Positions 16,314-24,979 of a stretch of 38,311 nucleotides of DNA are shown here, in pieces. Numbering within the stretch: the first letter of the stretch is position 1; each line of letters opens with the position of its first letter. The translations under genes were made by a program, and so were the position numbers. The notes beneath the pieces were generated by a model that saw only the letters and a list, made by a program, of their open reading frames with translations, did not search any database and had not been told where the DNA came from. Source of the stretch: Candidatus Obscuribacterales bacterium (GTDB lineage: Bacteria > Cyanobacteriota > Vampirovibrionia > Obscuribacterales > Obscuribacteraceae); assembly GCA_031292355.1 (NCBI GenBank), contig JARLHI010000039.1, positions 1-38,311 of the forward strand, in the 5' to 3' direction.

Positions 16314-16910
16314 TCAAACAGTCGCAGCAGCAGCAGCGTCGACCTTGTTCAGAGGCGGCTTCACCGGCGGCATCGCTGGCATTGGAATGCTCCAGTTGAG
16401 AACGAAGCGCCGGTGAAAAATGGTTGAACCACGCGCTGTCAGTCCGACCAGCCAGTCATGAAAAAGTTCTTTGCGAGTCGGTTCGCCCGATTCGCCATTC
16501 TTGCGATAGAAAAGCAAAGCCGGACCGCTGCGCTTTTCTTCGGGTGACGCCGCCTGATTTTCGGGCGAGTAAAACAGCTTTTCCGTGACGTAATCCTCGA
16601 TGATGATCTGCCAGTTCACCGAGAGCAGGTGCCACCCCAAGACGGGAACGAACATGGTCTCGGTCACTTCTTTTCCCTGAATGGAATGCTTGACCCAAAC
16701 CTGGATCATCCGCACAGCAAGAGCGTCCTTGATCATGTCATCGAGACCGTTGCGAAAACAGTCCGCCAACAGTGCCTCTTCGGGGACGTTGATCGTGGCA
16801 GTTTCGGTCTCGCCGTCGCCTGTCTTCATTGAAAGTGCGATGGCAACGGATTTCCGCTGGAACATGCGCGAAAGGGCTCGACTGCCCTCATGGGAATTAC
16901 TTGGGGTCAT
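16314..16910 (-). CDS. protein of unknown function
   Basis: A 198-residue soluble protein beginning MTPSNSHEGSRALSRMFQRK. The ATG at 16910 has GGAG seven bases upstream. An ATG four codons earlier (16922) would put that site inside the gene. The middle reads as mixed alpha/beta with several Trp and Tyr residues (MFVPVLGWHLLSVNWQIIIE). The C-terminus is Pro-rich, then Ala-rich. No motif, signal peptide or membrane segment is recognised. It lies 135 bases downstream of a second unknown gene on the same strand and may be cotranscribed. Confidence 0.55.
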   Translation of the reverse strand: MTPSNSHEGSRALSRMFQRKSVAIALSMKTGDGETETATINVPEEALLADCFRNGLDDMIKDALAVRMIQVWVKHSIQGKEVTETMFVPVLGWHLLSVNWQIIIEDYVTEKLFYSPENQAASPEEKRSGPALLFYRKNGESGEPTRKELFHDWLVGLTARGSTIFHRRFVLNWSIPMPAMPPVKPPLNKVDAAAAATV

Positions 16911-17045
16911 AATGCTCTCCATTCGATTGATTGGACGGGGGTGCTGAAAAGAACGCAGACAAGTTCTGTTGGAGCCTTTGTGGAGCCCTACAGCCTTGCC
17001 TGCCTGACTAGAGTGTTCGATCGTCTAGGTGGTCTTAATCTGGTC

Positions 17046-17552
17046 TTAATAGACCGTCCAGATTACGACCAGTGAGAAGGCGTTCGCTCCTTGCCCTTCT
17101 CCGTGACGACGCAGTGCTCGGAGGCGATACTTTTTGCTATGAGATGGAACCGAAATTCCGGGCATCTCCTTGCAGGCTTGTTCGACCAGATTGGCCACCT
17201 CCAGGTCTTCCTCCCATTGATCCTTCATCACGATGTGCAAGAGACCGGGGCTGTAGGTGAAAGTTGGGCAGACGGCGTGCAGCAGGTGTAATTCCAGCCG
17301 CGCCTTGCTTGCAGATTCGAGAACAAGCGCCGGCAGGTCGTCGCAGATTGTCCGAGCGCGCACCAGAGCGCGGTCGTAAATCATCTGCCGACGACGCTCG
17401 ATCACGAGTTCCGGGGCAATATCGCCTGCCATCAGGTCGGGTCGATTGTTGGCAAACGCGTGCAAGGCGGTCTCGGTCGTTTCGTACAGATTTCGCAAGA
17501 AGGCTTCATCCATGACGATAACCGGGCGAGTATTGGCTGCGGAGTTGCTCAT
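17046..17552 (-). CDS. protein of unknown function
   Basis: A 168-residue soluble, mostly helical protein. The preferred ATG at 17552 has AAGGA seven bases upstream. The frame is open to an ATG at 17642 but without a ribosome site. The central part (LVIERRRQMIYDRALVRART) is basic and helical and is followed by EDLEVANLVEQACKEMPG. The C-terminus crosses a short tandem repeat (TGGTCTTAAT twice, 17030-17050). No family is recognised. It is probably the first gene of a pair with 16314-16910. Confidence 0.5.
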   Translation of the reverse strand: MSNSAANTRPVIVMDEAFLRNLYETTETALHAFANNRPDLMAGDIAPELVIERRRQMIYDRALVRARTICDDLPALVLESASKARLELHLLHAVCPTFTYSPGLLHIVMKDQWEEDLEVANLVEQACKEMPGISVPSHSKKYRLRALRRHGEGQGANAFSLVVIWTVY

Positions 17553-18278
17553 AAGTTGGTCCTTGGTTACGTTCGCATTTTTTGTCAGACTGACTGCCAT
17601 TCTGCGTTTGCCTGTGACTGAACATCTCCTACCGCTCAGCATATGAGAAGCAACAGGCGATGGCTTTTAGTGTGTGTGGATGTTTGTTGGGGCTAAAACT
17701 TTAGGGGTGCGCAGAGTGGAATCTCTATAAGCATGTGCGAGCTGATTCTCAAGAATCAACAGCCAAATCAAATTTACTTATGATTGCTAAGTACGGATCG
17801 GTTTATTTGCTTGACTTCTGGCTAGCGGACCTCGCGTGAGCAACCACATTCCGATATTCAGATCGCGCTAGCAATGCCACCACTCTTTGCAGAAGTTCAA
17901 ACTTTGAACACGTCTCTGTCACATCGTTGTACACATTTTAAAGTGCCGTGAGCCGCGCTAGTACTTGTTCTAGAAGAAAACATTATGACGCCGTATAACT
18001 GCACCATACAAGTTGAATGAGTGCCACCAAAACGTGTAGTCCAATAGTGATTCATTTTTTCACTCTATCTCTCGGAAACCCGCCACAAATCTGTATTTAG
18101 TCCACTACAGCAATTCTCAGGTCCTTGCCACTGTTTCAGCGGTGCAGGCTTCCGGATTTGACTAGAGCAAGCGATAAACCAGCGTCAGCCGTAGATGACT
18201 AGTGCCCAGGTAAGCCGTGTGCTCTACCTGAGCTGAACGCAGTTTGAGTTTCCGAACCTATAGACAGGAGTAACAGCC
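17553..18278. other. long intergenic region before dabB
   Basis: About 730 bases without a supportable gene lie between a minus-strand gene and dabB. It contains TTGGGGCTAA (17687-17696), a relative of an element before two other minus-strand genes. It also holds an operator-like inverted repeat (17743-17758). No clear promoter for dabB was found by eye. Confidence 0.4.
17743..17758. promoter_or_regulatory. Fur/Zur-like inverted repeat
   Basis: TGATTCTCAAGAATCA has perfect 7-base arms around CA and matches the site before the nicotianamine-synthase-like operon in 14 of 16 positions. It lies about 190 bases upstream of the minus-strand gene at 17552 and about 520 bases before dabB, so which gene it serves is open. 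Confidence 0.4.
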
Positions 18279-19883
18279 ATGCAGCATCTCTTCGTATTGA
18301 GCGAACTCTTCGTTCGCCTCACACCACTTTGCGCTTTGATCGGCTCGTTCGTTATGTGTTCTGAGCAGCTCAAGCTCAAGACTTTGCTTATTAGTCAGAT
18401 CGTCACAGTTGCATGTGCTGCCATCGGCATGACACTGTTCCTCGTGACGCAACCGCTCTATACACCAGACCCGGCCACAATTTGGCACGGTTTGGTTAAA
18501 TTCGATTTTCTCGCTTCCGTAATGGCAACATCTATTAGTCTCATCACATTGATTGTGGTCTGGTTTAGCGAGCGAAACTTGCTCGGCGACAAGACACGTT
18601 CAATGTTCATTCAACACCTGATGGCGCTATCTTTAGTGGCGAGTGTCCTCGTTGCAGCTAACGACATCGTGCTCTTTTTGATCTGCTGGAATGCGATCTC
18701 AATTTTGCTGTGGCGGACCATTGGCTTGAAGAAGGATGCTGCGAGTTCATCTCGAATCGTTCTCTTTCATCATTTGTTCAGCGATGTCTGCTTTCTCCTG
18801 GCAGTCATTCTTGTAGCAAATGCGTGCCATGCGACCGCCATTCCGTCGATTGTAAGCAATCGCGGGTCGCTGCAAGGAGGCTTCGTCGTCCATGGCTGGT
18901 CTGCACCGTTTGCTACGTCGACTCTGGTGGGTTTGCTGCTTCTGGTGGCGATGGGCTGCAAATCGGCGCTCTTCCCTTTCCATAAATGGCTACTGGCCAC
19001 AATCGACGCTCCCACTCCATTGTCTGGATTGCTGCATGCTGGCATCGTCAACGTGTCTGCCATCATGGCCGCGCGATTGTATCCGGTTTTGATCCAATCA
19101 ACATCTGTGCATGTGCTCTGGCTGGTTTGGTCAGTTAGTGCAGCCTTCATCGGCACACTGTGCATGTCAACGCGCTCTGATACCAAAGGTGAGCTTGTTT
19201 TCTCCACAGTTGGACAGATGGGCTTCATGTCTCTAGAGGGCGGAGTTGGTGCTATTGCCGCCGCTATCTTCCATCTGATCGCGCATGGCTTTTTCAAATG
19301 CTTGCTGTTCCTTCAGGCTCACAGTTCAATTTCTGAAGGACTGCTAAAAATGCGCTACGGTCATGCTCTCGGTGGAGTCGATCGCGTACGGTCGAAACTT
19401 CATCTGGGCTATATGTGCCTGCTTGCGGTGCCGGTGCTCGACTGGCTGTGCATGCAGGAGTCTGTCGACAGTGCCGCTTCGTTGTCGGTGTTGTTTGTGA
19501 TGGGAGCGTTGATAATGTCGGTGGAAGCTTTCAAGCGCATTGGTCTTGGATTGCTTCTCGCGGCCACTTTAACGTTTCTTGGGGCAGTTGTGCTGGCTGG
19601 GGACTTGAGTAAGTTCTCCGCTTATTACATGGAACCAGCACCTTTGCACAGTGACTGGTTTCTCGTCGCAAGCATCGTCGCTTTCGGCGTGGCTACTTAC
19701 TGGCTCAGTCAAGTAAGAGGAGCTTCTCTGGGCAAAGCTCTATACGTCCATGCCTTAAATGGACTCTACATGGATGAACTGGGAGACATCTTCAGAGGCA
19801 GTGGTAGGCGTGTAGCCAGAATCTTTATACTGAAAAGGAGCTCCAATGGGCGACGCAAAACTAGCGCAAAAGCAGGTTGCTGA
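18279..19883 (+). CDS. dabB: DabB-type membrane subunit of inorganic carbon transporter
   Basis: A 534-residue polytopic protein of the NuoL/MrpA proton-translocating family. The core is recognisable in GCKSALFPFHKWLLATIDAP (TM7/TM8 region with the conserved Lys) followed by TPLSGLLHAGIVN and later FHLIAHGFFKCLLFL. Paired with DabA it would let ion flow drive one-way hydration of CO2 to bicarbonate at the membrane. AGGAG lies eight bases before the ATG at 18279. Its last 38 bases overlap the dabA start, so expression is coupled. The C-terminal tail in that overlap is basic (RSSNGRRKTSAKAGC). Confidence 0.85.
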   Translation: MQHLFVLSELFVRLTPLCALIGSFVMCSEQLKLKTLLISQIVTVACAAIGMTLFLVTQPLYTPDPATIWHGLVKFDFLASVMATSISLITLIVVWFSERNLLGDKTRSMFIQHLMALSLVASVLVAANDIVLFLICWNAISILLWRTIGLKKDAASSSRIVLFHHLFSDVCFLLAVILVANACHATAIPSIVSNRGSLQGGFVVHGWSAPFATSTLVGLLLLVAMGCKSALFPFHKWLLATIDAPTPLSGLLHAGIVNVSAIMAARLYPVLIQSTSVHVLWLVWSVSAAFIGTLCMSTRSDTKGELVFSTVGQMGFMSLEGGVGAIAAAIFHLIAHGFFKCLLFLQAHSSISEGLLKMRYGHALGGVDRVRSKLHLGYMCLLAVPVLDWLCMQESVDSAASLSVLFVMGALIMSVEAFKRIGLGLLLAATLTFLGAVVLAGDLSKFSAYYMEPAPLHSDWFLVASIVAFGVATYWLSQVRGASLGKALYVHALNGLYMDELGDIFRGSGRRVARIFILKRSSNGRRKTSAKAGC

Positions 19884-22158
19884 AGCGGCAAGTTTACTTG
19901 CTCCTCTGCCGCCAATTTATAGATTTGCCGCGAGCAATCCGCTCGAAGGGTTTGTCGGCATGCAATTTGAACAAGCCTTCGCTGTTTCCAGAGCACTTCT
20001 GGGCAGCGACGATTCGCTTTCGGCGTCGCCTTACCAGCTTCTTACTCTCAGTGAGTTGCTTGATCGAGATGATGATTGCACTGATCTGACTGCGAAGATC
20101 AATCGCAAAGTGGTCAGATATGTTGGTGCCTTTTGCGATAAAACGCAGGCGCAATGGTCGATGGAGCGGTCTGGAGGGCTGCTCAAGTCCTGGCGCTTGC
20201 TAGTGCAACACGATTGGTCTTTATCGAGAAGGTGGAAGGACACTTTATTCGAGGAGCTGTCCGAATCGTCCATGGTGGCACTCGGTCAGCTTCTCGAGCG
20301 GCTTGGGGTGAGCGAAGCTGCTGTCCCCAGCTATTTGCGCAGGCATCTCTTCCAGCTACCCGGATGGGCGAGTCATCTGAAGTGGCGCCAAAATCAAGGT
20401 GAAGATTCGATCCTCACCGAGTATCTGGTCATGCGACTTTTCTATGAGCTGGCGATTGCGCAGCCCGTAGTTGCGAAGCGTTTCGGTTTCAAGAATGCGT
20501 TCTGGATGCGCCTTAAGACAGTAGTTGGCGGAGACCAGGGTGAAGAAGCGACGCAGCTAGTCTCAAAGGCTGGTCAACGCTCGCTCGTTCATCAAGAGCA
20601 GGAGCTTGCTTACCGCGATCAACTGCTTCGGAGCCTTGGTCATCACTTCTCGAGCGAAGCTACGACGCAAAAACCGGATGTTCAGATTTGCTTCTGTCTA
20701 GACGTTCGCGAGGAGCGCTTCCGCCGGCAACTGGAAATCGCTGGTGGTAGTCGGTATAAGACATATGGAGCCGCTGGTTTCTTCGGCGTGCCGATGAAGC
20801 TGACCGAGTCTGGAAGCAAGTTAGCGCGCTCGCTGGCTCCTATCATCTGCACGCCTGTCAAAAGCGTGCAGGAAGTAAATTGCAGCAAGCAGCAAACCAG
20901 CCGACACGCCTTGCTGGCATTCTCCATCATGCTCCAGAAAAAGCTGAAAGCGAACCTCGCCGCCGCTTTTGGCTTCGTCGATATCGTTGGTCCGATCTAC
21001 GCCTTCGCTCTTCTCTTCAGGACTTTCTTTCCTGGATTGATTCAGAACGTGGTGCGCAATATTCGCAATACCATCCTCGACATCTTCCTATCTGCCGACA
21101 CAAAGGAGAAGGCTCACTCGCATACGTATTTGAATATCTCGTCGTTTTCTCTGGCCGAGAAGGTGTCACTTGCCCACGGATTTCTCGCGTCCATTGGTTT
21201 GACGGACAATTTCTCCGATATCATCGTGTTCTGCGGTCACGAGAGTTCATCGAGCAATAACCCATATGCAGCTGCTCTCGATTGTGGTGCATGTGGCGGA
21301 AACACGGGTAGATTCAACGCCCGCGTGCTTTCAGATATTCTCAATGACAAATCAGTACGTGACGGTTTGATAGAGAAAAATGTGACTGTGCCGGTGTCGA
21401 CGATTTTCGTCGGCGCGGTGCATAACACCGGCACCGATCAAGTCGAGTTGTTCAAAGGAGCATTGCTGGAATCGCACAAGTACGCAATGAGCTTCCTTGA
21501 GGCGGATCTTGAAACCGCAGGAGTTAAAGTTCGCGCTGAACGTGAAGCGGTCTTGCCCCGGGCGTTGTTTGACAGATTCAATGATGCCGCTCGTCGCTCT
21601 TGCGATCCAGCCCAGGTAATTCCTGAGCTTGGATTGCTGGGGAATCGGGCGATGGTCATCGGCTCGCGTTCTCTGACACGCGATTTGAATCTAGAAGGTC
21701 AGGTGTTTCTTCACTCTTACGATTGGGAGATTGACTCTGACGGGGTGGTGCTGCAGGGCATTGTATCTGGTGCTTTGGTTGTTGCCAGCGGCATCAACAT
21801 GCAGTATTACACATCTGCTATCGATAATAAGACGTTTGGTAGTGGCAACAAAGTGACACTCAATCCATTCGGTGGTATTGGTGTCATGCAGGGCTTGCGT
21901 GGTGATCTGAAAACTGGCTTGACTGAGCAATCGGTGCAGGTGCAAGATGGAGTGCCAAAAGAAGTGCCCTTGCGCTTGCTTGTCGTCATCAGGGCGCCAC
22001 TGAGTGTAATCGATCGAGCTGTGCTAGCCGATGCATCAGTGGTTAATCTGGTCAACAATGGTTGGCTCAATCTGGTCGCTTTCGAGCCATCGGAGAACGC
22101 TTTCTATCAAGGCGATCAAGTTGGTTCGTGGAGGAAGCTCCCCGTTCTACCTGATTAA
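19846..22158 (+). CDS. dabA: DabA-type carbonic-anhydrase-like subunit (DUF2309)
   Basis: A 770-residue soluble partner of DabB. The family opening is present (FAASNPLEGFVGMQFEQAFA, near residues 26-45). The zinc site expected from studied DabA is complete. C284 and D286 lie in CFCLDVREERFRRQLE, H465 in FCGHESSSSNNP, and C480 in DCGACGG. The spacings of 2 and 15 residues equal those of the Halothiobacillus protein (C351/D353, H524/C539). DVREE replaces the commoner DVRSE. An AAGGAG site precedes the ATG, which lies inside the end of dabB. The pair likely supplies bicarbonate to anaplerotic carboxylases if the host is heterotrophic. Confidence 0.9.
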   Translation: MGDAKLAQKQVAEAASLLAPLPPIYRFAASNPLEGFVGMQFEQAFAVSRALLGSDDSLSASPYQLLTLSELLDRDDDCTDLTAKINRKVVRYVGAFCDKTQAQWSMERSGGLLKSWRLLVQHDWSLSRRWKDTLFEELSESSMVALGQLLERLGVSEAAVPSYLRRHLFQLPGWASHLKWRQNQGEDSILTEYLVMRLFYELAIAQPVVAKRFGFKNAFWMRLKTVVGGDQGEEATQLVSKAGQRSLVHQEQELAYRDQLLRSLGHHFSSEATTQKPDVQICFCLDVREERFRRQLEIAGGSRYKTYGAAGFFGVPMKLTESGSKLARSLAPIICTPVKSVQEVNCSKQQTSRHALLAFSIMLQKKLKANLAAAFGFVDIVGPIYAFALLFRTFFPGLIQNVVRNIRNTILDIFLSADTKEKAHSHTYLNISSFSLAEKVSLAHGFLASIGLTDNFSDIIVFCGHESSSSNNPYAAALDCGACGGNTGRFNARVLSDILNDKSVRDGLIEKNVTVPVSTIFVGAVHNTGTDQVELFKGALLESHKYAMSFLEADLETAGVKVRAEREAVLPRALFDRFNDAARRSCDPAQVIPELGLLGNRAMVIGSRSLTRDLNLEGQVFLHSYDWEIDSDGVVLQGIVSGALVVASGINMQYYTSAIDNKTFGSGNKVTLNPFGGIGVMQGLRGDLKTGLTEQSVQVQDGVPKEVPLRLLVVIRAPLSVIDRAVLADASVVNLVNNGWLNLVAFEPSENAFYQGDQVGSWRKLPVLPD

Positions 22159-22191
22159 TCGAAGCAAAGCGGAAAGCCTCGTCCTATCTTC

Positions 22192-22241
22192 GAAGCGGTG
22201 GAAAAGACAGAAATGTCTTTTTCACTGCTTTGCTTTTTTTA
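22192..22241 (+). terminator. intrinsic terminator of dabBA
   Basis: A 17-bp stem (22192-22208 with 22215-22231) containing G-U pairs and a six-base loop is followed by GCTTTTTTT. It lies 34 bases after the dabA stop. Confidence 0.8.
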
Positions 22242-22244
22242 TAG

Positions 22245-22260
22245 TCTTTTTAGGCAAAGT
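22245..22260 (+). repeat. copy 1 of a 16-base intergenic motif
   Basis: TCTTTTTAGGCAAAGT follows the dabA terminator T-run. The same 16 bases recur at 33083-33098, and a one-mismatch copy at 29321-29336 also follows a terminator. Each copy has GCTTTT 12-14 bases before it. Function is unknown. Confidence 0.5.
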
Positions 22261-22327
22261 TAAAAACACACCGTTTTTTTTTATTCAATCGTGTTAAAGT
22301 AATGCACTGAGCTTGTTTAAGGTGGTG

Positions 22328-23011
22328 ATGTTGAATATTTGCAGCAAGTCCAAATTCTTACTGTTAGCGTTAACTTTTTCATTGCCAGCCTTGGCAGCGA
22401 ATCCAGAATGGCAACAGGCGACGGGGCTCTACGCAAGCGGAAACTATTCTGGCGCCTTGAGTGCTTTTCGCAAGCTTGCTGAGAAATCTCCTCGCGATGC
22501 TTCGATTCATTACATGATCGGACAGTGTTATAAAGGGCTCAACAAGCTTCAACAAGCGAATTCTGAATTCGACTGGGTTTCTAAATACGCTCCTGATGCC
22601 CAGACGAAGGCTATGGCTAAAGCCATGCTCGGTCAGATGCCATCAAGTGCAGGAACTCCATCGACTTCTGCCAGTGCTGCGCCGGTGGCTCTAAACGCCG
22701 TCGGAGTTGAACCAGCGCCGAACGCTTTTGTAAATGATTCTGCCGAACAAACAATCGCTGTAGCTGCGCGAAAAGGTTGGATTCCGTGTTCTGGTGGTTG
22801 TCTGAATTACCGTACACCAGGCTGGCATCATCAGCATGTTGATGGTCATCCAGAGACAGATATGTGGATGTCTTACCCTAATAGTGTAAATACTCAGTTT
22901 TATTCGCAATATCACATAGGTCACATGATCAAAGAATTTCCAGATAAAGCTGCCGAAGATACCGGTGCCTGCCCGCGGTGCAACGGCACTGGTTGGGTGA
23001 GAGCGAAGTAG
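22328..23011 (+). CDS. exported TPR protein with C-terminal CxxC element
   Basis: A 227-residue protein with a signal peptide (SKFLLLALTFSLPALA, cleavage after ALA near residue 24). Two TPR helices-pairs follow (residues 30-100), with GLYASGNYSGALSAFRKLA and IHYMIGQCYKGLNKLQQANS. A Ser/Pro/Ala linker leads to a C-terminal half with several Cys, His and Trp. It ends in ACPRCNGTGWV, one DnaJ-type zinc-binding half-site (CxxCxGxG-like); CSGGC earlier could complete a metal or disulfide site. The ATG at 22328 has AAGG upstream; a TTG at 22313 is the alternative. It probably mediates protein contacts in the envelope. It is a single gene. Confidence 0.65.
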   Translation: MLNICSKSKFLLLALTFSLPALAANPEWQQATGLYASGNYSGALSAFRKLAEKSPRDASIHYMIGQCYKGLNKLQQANSEFDWVSKYAPDAQTKAMAKAMLGQMPSSAGTPSTSASAAPVALNAVGVEPAPNAFVNDSAEQTIAVAARKGWIPCSGGCLNYRTPGWHHQHVDGHPETDMWMSYPNSVNTQFYSQYHIGHMIKEFPDKAAEDTGACPRCNGTGWVRAK

Positions 23012-23047
23012 TTGGATGCAAATTAAAATGCAAAAGAGATATACGTT

Positions 23048-24019
23048 CTAGTTTTGTGCTTGTTGATTTGATCGACTCGGCAGGCATTTTCTCCACAACC
23101 CGATGAGCAGAATCACAACCAAAGCCGCGGCGAACACGTTTCCAGTTTTAACAGCCTGAAGAATTTGAGGGAAAAGCAAGCCGGCCACGAGCATCACCTG
23201 CGCTCGTCCAGACGTCTCGGGCAGTTTCAGCATGAACCAGAGGAACAAAAGTAATAGGCTAATAAGTGCGCCTGTGTCCAGGACAACAGAAGGACAGATT
23301 TTAGGCAAACCCATCGCAGCGAAAAACAGCGCATAGGCGTAGAAAGCACCACATGCAAATAATGCGACATCTGCTGGTTGTTTGCCAAACTTGGGCAAAG
23401 CGATGTCTGGAAAAAATCTTGCTGCCGTTATCAGCAAGAGGATAAGCGCGATGACCACCGCAGATGCACCTGGATCTGGAATAAAGGGTTTGTCAAATGA
23501 CATTTGTGCCAATGCTACCGCAGCAATAAAAATGCATAAAACCGAGAAATAAACCTTATTCCCCAGCCATGATTCCTTTCCCGGGAAGACTGCACTAACA
23601 AGCAGAATTGGTACTGTGATACTGAATATGGTGTGAATGGCACTGATGCTTGCCGCCCAGGCAATATTGATGCCAAAGAATCGGGCAACATTTTCAAGCC
23701 CAAAAGCAATGACTGCATAATAGTGTGGGTCAAAAATTCCTTTCGAGCAGGGTCCTTCGTTTATCATTCCGTAGGCCATGCCTAGCAACATCATCGAGGC
23801 CATTCCCTTGTTCCATCGGCACAGGGCCTCACGCGCGAGAAGGGCCGCTGCACCGTAGAGAATGTTGAAAATGAGAAAGACGGTCGGCGTAAAATACTGT
23901 GCTAGTGAGGTATTGCTAGACAGCAACTCGACGGAAGCCGCCGGTACAAAGAACAGAAGCAGGGCCGCGCGATAGTTGGTTCTCATATAATGCTGTTCGA
24001 CTGGAATTAATCCAATCAT
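23048..24019 (-). CDS. polytopic membrane protein of unknown function
   Basis: A 323-residue protein with about ten membrane segments and short loops. A conserved-looking loop between segments reads GMAYGMINEGPCSKGIFDPH (acidic and cysteine residues next to the membrane). The start is 24019, or possibly the internal ATG at 23986; neither has a strong ribosome site. It follows an exported-protein gene by 17 bases and is probably cotranscribed. The pair is divergent from the nicotianamine-synthase-like operon, with operator-like sites between. It could be an exporter or receptor for the product of that operon, but this is inference from position only. Confidence 0.55.
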   Translation of the reverse strand: MIGLIPVEQHYMRTNYRAALLLFFVPAASVELLSSNTSLAQYFTPTVFLIFNILYGAAALLAREALCRWNKGMASMMLLGMAYGMINEGPCSKGIFDPHYYAVIAFGLENVARFFGINIAWAASISAIHTIFSITVPILLVSAVFPGKESWLGNKVYFSVLCIFIAAVALAQMSFDKPFIPDPGASAVVIALILLLITAARFFPDIALPKFGKQPADVALFACGAFYAYALFFAAMGLPKICPSVVLDTGALISLLLLFLWFMLKLPETSGRAQVMLVAGLLFPQILQAVKTGNVFAAALVVILLIGLWRKCLPSRSNQQAQN

Positions 24020-24036
24020 TCCAATTCGTTACCGTA

Positions 24037-24498
24037 TTACTCGATCGCTGTAATTTCGTTGCTGCAAATCGGTGTCAGTTTCTGAGGCTTTCTATTGCTG
24101 GCTCCGCAGTTGAATGGGATGAAAATTAAATGGAATCTGTGCGGCCCAGGCGTAAGGTGAGCGGTTGAATGAACCGTTAATTCCCCTGAGATTTTTTTGC
24201 CCGTATCAAGTTTTTCTTCCAGCAGAACGTTGGCTCGGCATCCGCCAGGCAAGACGAAAAAGTCTTTTCCATCTGTATTCCAATTGTCCCAGAAGCTACA
24301 ACTAAAAATGGCAAAGCGTGCAGTTGTTGTGCCCTGATTCATAATTGAATATTTGATAGTCCAGATGTCGTCCTTCACCTTAATAGGAGGCGATGCTAGT
24401 ACTTCAAGTGGTAAGCCCTGAGCATTGGCAGAAAAATTTCCACAAACGAAAAGTGCTATTAACGATATGAGTGCTGGGACAAACTTGGTGACCTGCAT
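24037..24498 (-). CDS. exported protein of unknown function
   Basis: A 153-residue protein with a signal peptide (MQVTKFVPALISLIALFVCG, cleavage near SANA-Q). The mature part is about 125 residues and beta-rich (DDIWTIKYSIMNQGTTTARF), with four cysteines (FSCSFW, GGCRAN, FNCGAS and PICSNE) that probably form two disulfides. The ATG at 24498 has TGGAG nine bases upstream. A longer frame to 24537 would place residues before the signal peptide. It is the first gene of a two-gene unit with the membrane protein at 23048. Confidence 0.55.
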   Translation of the reverse strand: MQVTKFVPALISLIALFVCGNFSANAQGLPLEVLASPPIKVKDDIWTIKYSIMNQGTTTARFAIFSCSFWDNWNTDGKDFFVLPGGCRANVLLEEKLDTGKKISGELTVHSTAHLTPGPHRFHLIFIPFNCGASNRKPQKLTPICSNEITAIE

Positions 24499-24601
24499 GT
24501 GTTTTGGCTCCAGGGTAGAGAGATGAAATCCAAACATAGCACTATCTTTTATATGCCTCCAATCCAGTGGTTGATTGTTTCTAAAATCCGTTTGGTGCGG
24601 A

Positions 24602-24671
24602 TTTATAGAGTCTTCTCTGCAAAAACGGAAATCATTCTCAATTAGACCACTTTGCTTCTCTTATTGAGAAT
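24602..24671 (-). promoter_or_regulatory. operator pair and candidate promoter of the divergent minus-strand unit
   Basis: ATTCTCAAT (24634-24642) and ATTGAGAAT (24663-24671) form a perfect 9-base inverted repeat with a 20-base spacer. Each half looks like a Fur-family half-site. On the minus strand a TATAAA at 24607-24602 could be the -10 of the promoter for the exported-protein gene. The first half-site would then cover the upstream edge of its -35 region. Confidence 0.45.
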
Positions 24672-24860
24672 AGGAGTCATTTTTTTGACAATCTCCTGCC
24701 TAACCGGCCCACTCGTTGTGGTATGACCTGTCCCGCTTTACACAGCGGCGGTTATCCAAACCTTTATAACAGATTGCGAAGATGACCCTTTTTAAAGCTT
24801 TATAGCCTGAGAGCACGCTGCTGCCGGTGTCAAGCGATATACGTTCAACTTTATTTGCAA

Positions 24861-24889
24861 TTGATTCTCAATAATGAGTCGCTTCAAAT
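24861..24889 (+). promoter_or_regulatory. operator overlapping a candidate promoter of the NAS-like operon
   Basis: TGATTCTCAATAATGA (24862-24877) contains the short dyad TTGA-TTC-TCAA and resembles Fur/Zur boxes. TTGATT (24861-24866), a 17-base spacer and TCAAAT (24884-24889) could be a weak -35/-10 pair. The operator would lie on the -35, the classic arrangement for repression by a metal-loaded regulator. The ATG region follows about 90 bases later. Confidence 0.4.
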
Positions 24890-24979
24890 GAAAGCAATCC
24901 CAATGGCAAATATCATTCACTCATCGATTCATTCAACCGACTTATTTAAAAAGGTCGTTATTAAAGAGGGCTCATTCTC

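Noticed and set aside
18770..19297. Minus-strand ORF of 175 codons inside dabB
   Set aside because: It is antisense to conserved membrane segments of DabB and has no independent support.
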